Assembly: GCA_900766865.1 (NCBI GenBank)
Contig: CAAFXA010000030.1
Span: 1 to 6,742 of the forward strand
Length of the DNA stretch: 6,742 nt
Source of the DNA: an uncultured Akkermansia sp.
GTDB lineage: Bacteria > Verrucomicrobiota > Verrucomicrobiia > Verrucomicrobiales > Akkermansiaceae
Direction: 5' to 3'
The notes under the pieces were generated by a model that saw only the letters and a list, made by a program, of their open reading frames with translations, made no database searches and was not told the DNA's origin. A program made the position numbers and the translations under genes. Each line of letters starts with the position of its first letter. The first letter of the stretch is position 1. Positions 1-4,451 of the stretch are shown piece after piece.

Positions 1-102
1 AATCAGCACCCCCCAACACAGTGCGGCAAAAGCCACATCCACCCCCCAGAGGGAAAGCATTTGCACCAGTTTGCGAGTCATAAGGGGGACGGCATCGTTC
101 AT
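1..102 (-). CDS. N-terminus of a probable membrane protein (partial)
   Basis: Read on the minus strand from an ATG at 102-100, the frame stays open to the window edge and gives 34 residues (MNDAVPLMTRKLVQ...). A short polar N-terminus with R10 and K11 is followed by a hydrophobic stretch from about residue 15 to 34 (L-S-L-W-G-V-D-V-A-F-A-A-L-C-W), which looks like a first membrane segment or an uncleaved signal. An AGGGG stretch lies four bases upstream of the ATG and could be a ribosome binding site, slightly close. M8 and the GTG directly before the ATG are possible alternative starts. It is divergent from the efflux operon, so it probably uses its own promoter in the shared intergenic region, where I found no convincing minus-strand hexamers. 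Too little is present to name a family. Confidence 0.5.
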   Translation of the reverse strand, partial: MNDAVPLMTRKLVQMLSLWGVDVAFAALCWGVLI

Positions 103-241
103 CACGCCCCTATTTTCGCCGCACTCATTCAGATAAGCAAGCATGCGGCATGTCATTTTTATACAACACACCGCTAATGTTAATATATACAAGACATGAT
201 TTATTCTTGCAAGGGGAGAAGAATCTACCTATAATGCGCAC
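103..241. other. Divergent intergenic region, AT-rich
   Basis: This 139-bp stretch separates the minus-strand gene start from the four-gene + strand cluster. It is much richer in A and T (about 155-235) than the flanking coding DNA. It contains the + strand promoter described separately, a purine-rich AAGGGGAGAA at 211-220 that resembles a Shine-Dalgarno sequence but lies about 21 bases before the next ATG, and a small perfect dyad CATGC-G-GCATG at 142-152. No tRNA, terminator with a T-run or small gene was seen. Confidence 0.6.
207..235 (+). promoter_or_regulatory. Sigma70-type promoter for the efflux operon
   Basis: A -35 element TTGCAA (207-212, four of six consensus bases) and a perfect -10 element TATAAT (230-235) are separated by exactly 17 bp. 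The expected transcription start, about 7 bases after the -10, is at 241-244, on or beside the ATG at 242. It is the only good promoter found on the + strand in the intergenic region; no comparable one was noticed in the short gaps between the downstream genes, so it may drive all four. Assignment rests on sequence alone; the housekeeping sigma factor of this organism is assumed to be E. coli-like. Confidence 0.55.
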
Positions 242-868
242 ATGGAATGGAATGATGCGTTCATGTCTCTGCTGCGCGATGCCGTATCGCGTTACCATGA
301 AAGACCGCAAACCCCGGTGAGCAGCTTTTTTCTGCCGGCGGAAGTGGAACTTCTGAGCGAAATTGGCTACACTGCTGATGAGATGTATGCCTATGTACTG
401 GACTATGCCACACACGGGATGCCCTCCCCCAGTACCATCCTGTTAATTGCAGCAGCACGCCGCATCTTTTTCCTGACCGCGCAGAGGGGAATCTCCGGCA
501 ATGCTCGCCCGGTTCGGGCCTCAGATCTGCCATCGGAAGACGATGACTACCAGGGCATCCCCTATCTCCCCCGCATTATCCGCAAGGCTGAGGCCAAACT
601 GCACGGCACTCTGGAAAGCGGACTGATGTACTACGATGCCGATGACAGGCGCTTTCTGCGCGAGCACGGGGACATACATCCGGCAGATTTCCTTTATCTG
701 GCCTGGCAGTCAGCCGGCGACAAGCAGAAAATGGTGAAAGCCGTGCTGAAAGCCATGAAGGTGGGCGTATCCGAAGAACAGCAGCCCCGCCAGCCAATGC
801 CCTCCGCAGCGCGCACAAACTTCTCCTCAAGCCAGCACATCCAGAGCGAGTTCAAGCTTGATTCATAA
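242..868 (+). CDS. DUF5069-like protein of unknown function
   Basis: A 208-residue soluble protein without signal peptide or membrane segment, so probably cytoplasmic. The first half (about 25-82) is a helical region with F-F-L-P-A-E-V-E-L-L and a following G-M-P-S-P-S-T-I-L-L-I-A-A-A-R-R segment. The second half (about 105-172) carries G-I-P-Y-L-P-R-I-I-R-K-A-x-A-K-L-x-G, then an R-R-F-L-R-E-H-x-D-I-H-P-A-D-F-L block; this LPR..KA.A.L.G pattern followed by a helical acidic segment is how I remember DUF5069 proteins. The tail after about 175 is polar and probably disordered. ATG 242 is the first possible start after an in-frame TGA at 197-199; M8 (263) is the alternative. There is no Shine-Dalgarno sequence at proper distance and the promoter places the transcript start at the ATG. 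It precedes the next gene by 15 bp. Any link to efflux is contextual only; family call moderate. Confidence 0.8.
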   Translation: MEWNDAFMSLLRDAVSRYHERPQTPVSSFFLPAEVELLSEIGYTADEMYAYVLDYATHGMPSPSTILLIAAARRIFFLTAQRGISGNARPVRASDLPSEDDDYQGIPYLPRIIRKAEAKLHGTLESGLMYYDADDRRFLREHGDIHPADFLYLAWQSAGDKQKMVKAVLKAMKVGVSEEQQPRQPMPSAARTNFSSSQHIQSEFKLDS

Positions 869-883
869 CCCCAACTATCCACC

Positions 884-1414
884 ATGTACAGGCAAACCAT
901 CGATGTTCCTCACGGGGATGAAGTGACAACGGAGCCGCAACGCCAGGCTCTGGAAGCAATGTCACACGACCTTGTTATCAAACTCAATGCTATGGTAGCC
1001 GAGCAAGAGCGCAGAGCTCAGGAATTTGCTGCCCAGCAACATTGTCTCTCCGCTCTACCCAGTTTCACCCTGCCGGAAATTACCCCACCGACCATTCAAC
1101 AACAAACTATCCCCCATCCTGACACACAGTCTGTTACACAAGAAACAGCTGTGCGCGGACAAAAAGCCCGACTGGGAACCCCGCAGTCCATAACAAACGG
1201 GCCCAGATTGCCCCAGGTACCACAAAGTGCGCCCCAACGCCAGAACCGCACGGCATGGGATGAACCGGCCCCTGCCCCCCGGCAGAAAGAATACAAAATG
1301 CCTACCATCATCCGGGAACCCTCCGAGGAAAAAAAGGAAGGCAGCATTGGTGCCGGCACAATCAGCATTATCATTTTCATTATCTTTGTACTCGCAATGC
1401 ATGGCTGCGAGTAA
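884..1414 (+). CDS. Tail-anchored hypothetical protein
   Basis: A 176-residue protein I do not recognise. Residues about 14-52 are polar, charged and likely helical or coiled coil (Q-A-L-E-A-M...E-Q-E-R-R-A-Q-E-F). Residues about 57-140 are rich in Pro, Gln and Thr with little hydrophobic content and should be disordered. A charged stretch E-E-K-K-E (148-152) leads into a single hydrophobic segment at about 155-172 (G-T-I-S-I-I-I-F-I-I-F-V-L-A-M) ending H-G-C-E, which fits a C-terminal tail anchor with the bulk of the protein in the cytoplasm. There is no N-terminal signal. The start is 15 bp after the preceding stop with no Shine-Dalgarno motif, suggesting coupled translation. The low-complexity middle suggests rapid evolution and perhaps a lineage-restricted gene. 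An accessory role for the neighbouring pump is possible but only inferred from position. Confidence 0.72.
   Translation: MYRQTIDVPHGDEVTTEPQRQALEAMSHDLVIKLNAMVAEQERRAQEFAAQQHCLSALPSFTLPEITPPTIQQQTIPHPDTQSVTQETAVRGQKARLGTPQSITNGPRLPQVPQSAPQRQNRTAWDEPAPAPRQKEYKMPTIIREPSEEKKEGSIGAGTISIIIFIIFVLAMHGCE
1330..1336 (+). other. Candidate -1 slippery heptamer A AAA AAG
   Basis: The heptamer A AAA AAG lies in the reading phase used by the E. coli dnaX frameshift site, at codons E149-K150-K151 of the tail-anchored protein gene. A -1 slip would enter a frame that has no stop up to the adaptor ATG at 1453 and is the same frame as the adaptor. Downstream there is only a short GGCA/TGCC stem (1340-1343 with 1351-1354), and no clear upstream Shine-Dalgarno stimulator. 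Lys-Lys codons give this heptamer by chance often, so the call is speculative. Confidence 0.12.
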
Positions 1415-1452
1415 TCTCCGCCTATACCCATTCACAGACAGCAGTTTCGCAT

Positions 1453-4431
1453 ATGACAAGACATACAATTATAGCCCTCGCCCTCGGCAGCACCACGCTG
1501 GGCCTGCTCTGTTCCTGCAAAGAGCAGCAGGCCACAACCGCCCAGGAGGAGGCCATCTCTATCAAAACATTTAAAATCAAAAAGCAGCAGGTTACCGATT
1601 ATGGTGAATGGTTCGGCTACCTGCGCGGCAAGAATGATACGGACATTCGCCCCCGCGTGAGTGGGTTCCTCATCTCGCAGGATTACAAGGATGGCCAGAA
1701 AGTGAAAAAGGGCGATGTGCTCTTCCGTATCGACCCGGCTCTGTTTGAAGCCGAGCTGGCACAGGCCGAGGCAAACCTGAAGGCCGCAGAAGCCGCTCTG
1801 GCCTCTGCCACGGCCACGCGCGACCAGCTCCGGCTCGATGTTGCCCGCTACGAACAACTTGTCAAAACAAGCGCCGCTTCCGAGAAACAGCTGAGCGATT
1901 CCCAACACAAATTCCGCGCTGCAGAGGCCAGCGTAAAAGCCTGCGTGGCCGACATCGAGCAGAACAAGGCCGCCGTCAGCACCGCTCGAATTAATCTGGA
2001 CTACACTGTCGTCCGCGCCCCCTACGATGGTATTGTGGGCACAGCTCTCGCTTCCAGAGGAGATTTGGTAAGTGCCTCCACCCGACTGGCAAACATCACC
2101 TCCATTGACCCCATTCGTGTGGATTTCTCGCTCAACAGCGATGGGATGGTCAACTCCTTCCGCCGCTTTGGCAACGTACAGTCCGACAAGAAAAATCCCG
2201 CGCTGCAATCCCCCGGGTTCGACCTCATTCTGGAAGATGGCAGCGTGTACCCGCACAAGGGAACCCTGCTTTCCATGGAGAGCAAGGTATCCAACAATGG
2301 ACTCATTGATGTGGAGGGCGAAATAGAAAACCCGGAGTCCCTGCTGCGAAGCGGCATGCCCGTACGCGTTAAAATCCCTCTGGGCACCAAAGATGCTCTG
2401 CTTGTTCCGGCCGCAGCCATTCGTCCGGTGCTGCGTAACAACTTTGTTATCGTGGCAGACAGGAACAACGTGCCTCATACCATCCCCGTTGTGGTAGATG
2501 GCAAGTACGACATCACCATTACCGAGGAGGATGGCTACACCACTACTCAGAAACTCGTGGCCATTAAGGCCTACAATCGCCCCCTCATGGACTACTTCCG
2601 CGAGTACGGCTACGAAAATGCCGAAGACGTACCCGTGGTAGCGGACCCAGAAAATGGAGTGCGCGCCATGAACATCTCCTCCGCCAACAGTCGACTGGCC
2701 AAGGACGATTCCACCCCACGCGGCACGATTAAGACGGCCCCATTCACCTTCCGTCCCAGCCTCACTGCTGCAGAACAGAAAGCTTTGGATAAAGCCAGTG
2801 GCAAAGCTCCGACCGACCAACCTCAGACGCAGCAAGAGAAGGTTACCCCCTTACCTCCCTTCCCGGTGAAGGTGCTGCCGCTGGTGCAGCAGGACGTAGC
2901 CCGGCAGAACGAATGGTTCGGCACCCTGCGCGGCGAGGAGGAAACCGACATCCGCCCCCAAGTGAGCGGGTTCCTGCTCTCCCAGAATTTCCGTAACGGC
3001 ACAATCGTGAAGAAAGGCGACGTGCTTTACACCATAGACCCCGCCCCCTATCAGGCCGCGCTGGATCAGGCAAAAGCCAATCTTCTGGCAGCTCAGGCCA
3101 GCCTTGAGCAGGCTCAGGCCAGCCTCGACCAGAGCAAGTCCGACCTCGACCGCTACACCCGACTCGTGGCCAGCAGCCCCGGCGCCGTGTCGGACAAGAC
3201 TGTGACTGATGCCCGCACATCTGTGCAGACCAATGAAGCCTCCGTCCACAAAGCAGAGGCCGCAATAGCCCAGGCAGAAGCCGCTGTCCGACTGGCAGAA
3301 ATCAACCTCGGCTACACCACCATCACGGCTCCCTTCGATGGCCGTGTCGGCATCAGCAAAACCTCCATCGGTGCTCTGGTAAGCGCCTCCGACCAGCAGC
3401 CGCTCGTCACCATCTCCTCCATCAACCCCATCCGCGTGGACTTCTCCGTAAGCGGTAAGGGTGCACTGCAAAGCATCGAAGCTCTGCAGCAGCACAAGGT
3501 AGGCCCCGACAAGCGCCCGAAGTTCGACCTCGTGCTCAAAGATGGTTCCCTCTACCCTGCCAAAGGTGAGATTGTCTCCATGGACAACTCCCTGAGCACT
3601 TCAACCGGCACATTCAGCCTTGTAGGCCGCGTGGAAAACGTGGATCAGGGGCTGCGCAGCGGCATGCCCGTGCGAGTACGCGCCGCCATGGACACCATCA
3701 AGGGAGCCTTCCTGGTACCGGCCCGCGCCCCGATGAACGCCAATGGGCGCGACCTGTTGCTGCTGCTCAGTGCAGACAACGCCCCCGTTCTCCTTACCAT
3801 CACCAAGGGTGAGCTTGTTATAGTTCCCGTGAAGGAAGAGGGCGGCAAAGAAACAGTCCAGCCTATGTATGTGATAGATGTTGACCGCTCTGCCGTAGTC
3901 CCCCTCATGCTGGCCAAGACAAAAGCCACCAGCCTGGATGCAATGATTCTGGGTGGAGCACAGGTAGACAGCTGGGATGCCCTGGTGCTGAAGAATGCCG
4001 GAGTGGCAGACTTCCGAGCCCTGCTCGAGAAGCAGGCTGGCAAAGCCCTGCCGGATGACCTGCCACAGCAGGAACATGCCGCAGACTGGAAGGCGCTTGC
4101 CCTGCGCCAGGCCGGCACAAAAAATACCAAGGAGCTTGTACTCAAGGCCGCCGGTGCCAAGGATGAACTGGAGCTCATTGCACACGGCCAAGGATTCGGC
4201 TCTGCCATGGAAATGGTGCTCAAGAGCATGGGATTCAATGATATTAAGAATGTTCCCGTCATTGTGGAAGGCTCTCTCACAGCTGCCCAGCAGACGATGG
4301 CTGCCAACATGAAGGCAGGCAAACCTGTCAACAAGCTCACACCAACGCCTTTCCACTACGAAGCCCCGCGCACTGTGGTAGACTCCGTAACGGCTGACGC
4401 CGACACCTCCGTAGCACCGCAATTCAAATAA
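1453..4431 (+). CDS. Tandem-duplicated RND efflux periplasmic adaptor lipoprotein
   Basis: This 992-residue membrane fusion protein should link the RND pump encoded next to an outer-membrane channel; family members such as AcrA and MexA are about 380-400 residues. Residues 1-22 form a lipoprotein signal (basic n-region, hydrophobic core, lipobox L-C-S-C22), so the chain is predicted to be lipid-anchored and periplasmic. Module 1 (about 40-400) has lipoyl halves G-D-V-L-F-R-I-D-P (87-95) and A-P-Y-D-G-I-V-G (189-196) around an alpha-hairpin, then a beta-barrel with D-P-I-R-V-D-F-S (219-226) and L-R-S-G-M-P-V-R-V (298-306). Module 2 (about 472-815) repeats this order: G-D-V-L-Y-T-I-D-P (522-530), A-P-F-D-G-R-V-G (626-633), N-P-I-R-V-D-F-S (658-665), L-R-S-G-M-P-V-R-V (734-742). 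A Pro/Gln-rich linker (about 400-470) joins them. Residues 827-929 form seven 13-residue repeats, then a polar C-terminus. ATG 1453 is the first start that gives the signal peptide; no Shine-Dalgarno is seen. The pump gene follows after 20 bp. Confidence 0.95.
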   Translation: MTRHTIIALALGSTTLGLLCSCKEQQATTAQEEAISIKTFKIKKQQVTDYGEWFGYLRGKNDTDIRPRVSGFLISQDYKDGQKVKKGDVLFRIDPALFEAELAQAEANLKAAEAALASATATRDQLRLDVARYEQLVKTSAASEKQLSDSQHKFRAAEASVKACVADIEQNKAAVSTARINLDYTVVRAPYDGIVGTALASRGDLVSASTRLANITSIDPIRVDFSLNSDGMVNSFRRFGNVQSDKKNPALQSPGFDLILEDGSVYPHKGTLLSMESKVSNNGLIDVEGEIENPESLLRSGMPVRVKIPLGTKDALLVPAAAIRPVLRNNFVIVADRNNVPHTIPVVVDGKYDITITEEDGYTTTQKLVAIKAYNRPLMDYFREYGYENAEDVPVVADPENGVRAMNISSANSRLAKDDSTPRGTIKTAPFTFRPSLTAAEQKALDKASGKAPTDQPQTQQEKVTPLPPFPVKVLPLVQQDVARQNEWFGTLRGEEETDIRPQVSGFLLSQNFRNGTIVKKGDVLYTIDPAPYQAALDQAKANLLAAQASLEQAQASLDQSKSDLDRYTRLVASSPGAVSDKTVTDARTSVQTNEASVHKAEAAIAQAEAAVRLAEINLGYTTITAPFDGRVGISKTSIGALVSASDQQPLVTISSINPIRVDFSVSGKGALQSIEALQQHKVGPDKRPKFDLVLKDGSLYPAKGEIVSMDNSLSTSTGTFSLVGRVENVDQGLRSGMPVRVRAAMDTIKGAFLVPARAPMNANGRDLLLLLSADNAPVLLTITKGELVIVPVKEEGGKETVQPMYVIDVDRSAVVPLMLAKTKATSLDAMILGGAQVDSWDALVLKNAGVADFRALLEKQAGKALPDDLPQQEHAADWKALALRQAGTKNTKELVLKAAGAKDELELIAHGQGFGSAMEMVLKSMGFNDIKNVPVIVEGSLTAAQQTMAANMKAGKPVNKLTPTPFHYEAPRTVVDSVTADADTSVAPQFK
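1570..2652 (+). repeat. Adaptor module, copy 1 of an intragenic duplication
   Basis: Codons 40-400 of the adaptor gene encode a full lipoyl/hairpin/beta-barrel/membrane-proximal module. Over the block starting E52-W-F-G and ending I-D-P-A96, 31 of 45 residues match copy 2 by eye, and nucleotide similarity is still visible (for example 22 of 24 bases from 1606 against 2911). The hairpin contains R132, L136 and S143, matching the R-x3-L-x6-S tip motif known for adaptors that dock on TolC-like channels. It ends in a short tail including E-D-V-P-V-V-A-D that corresponds to the end of the longer tail after copy 2. Boundaries are approximate. Confidence 0.85.
2866..3897 (+). repeat. Adaptor module, copy 2 of an intragenic duplication
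   Basis: Codons 472-815 encode the second complete adaptor module, colinear with copy 1. Its hairpin (about 530-620) is more Ala/Gln-rich and regular. At the tip, R567 and L571 are present but two extra residues (around S-P-G-A, 575-578) push the following serine to position 580, giving R-x3-L-x8-S instead of x6. It has no signal of its own, so it must be exported as part of the one chain. Boundaries are approximate. Confidence 0.85.
3931..4239 (+). repeat. Seven 13-residue repeats in the adaptor C-terminal tail
   Basis: Residues 827-929 fall into seven units of exactly 13 residues: SLDAMILGGAQVD, SWDALVLKNAGVA, DFRALLEKQAGKA, a 12-residue Pro/Asp/Gln insert (866-877), DWKALALRQAGTK, NTKELVLKAAGAK, DELELIAHGQGFG and SAMEMVLKSMGFN. 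The loose consensus is [SDN]-x-x-[AE]-[LM]-x-L-K-x-A-G-x-x. Each unit would make a short amphipathic helix capped by glycine, so the region may stack into a small solenoid in the periplasm. DNA copies are diverged, so this is a protein-level repeat. I do not recognise the family; the function is unknown. Confidence 0.75.
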
Positions 4432-4451
4432 CCTCTTACTGTTAGCCGATT

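Noticed and set aside
142..152. Perfect dyad CATGC-G-GCATG in the intergenic region
   Set aside because: The arms are only five bases, it has no T-run for a terminator and no partner copy, so an operator or terminator cannot be supported.
149..198. Inverted hexamers CATGTC and GACATG flanking the AT-rich intergenic core
   Set aside because: The arms are six bases with 38 bases between and neither side extends; not enough to propose a regulator site or structured RNA.
211..220. AAGGGGAGAA as ribosome binding site of the first gene
   Set aside because: It is about 21 bases before the ATG, too far, and overlaps the spacer of the predicted promoter; no start codon lies at the right distance in that frame.
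1350..1359. Palindrome GTGCCGGCAC inside the tail-anchored gene
   Set aside because: A ten-base GC-rich palindrome within coding DNA is expected by chance and has no second copy or context.
1432..2835. Long minus-strand open frame (467 codons) opposite the adaptor
   Set aside because: It lies antisense to clear lipoprotein and adaptor motifs, has no recognisable domain, and is explained by the codon bias of the + strand gene.
3046..3130. Repetitive CAGGC/GCC-rich DNA suggesting a simple-sequence repeat
   Set aside because: It encodes Ala/Gln/Leu heptad-like sequence of the second hairpin coiled coil, so the repetition is explained by the protein.
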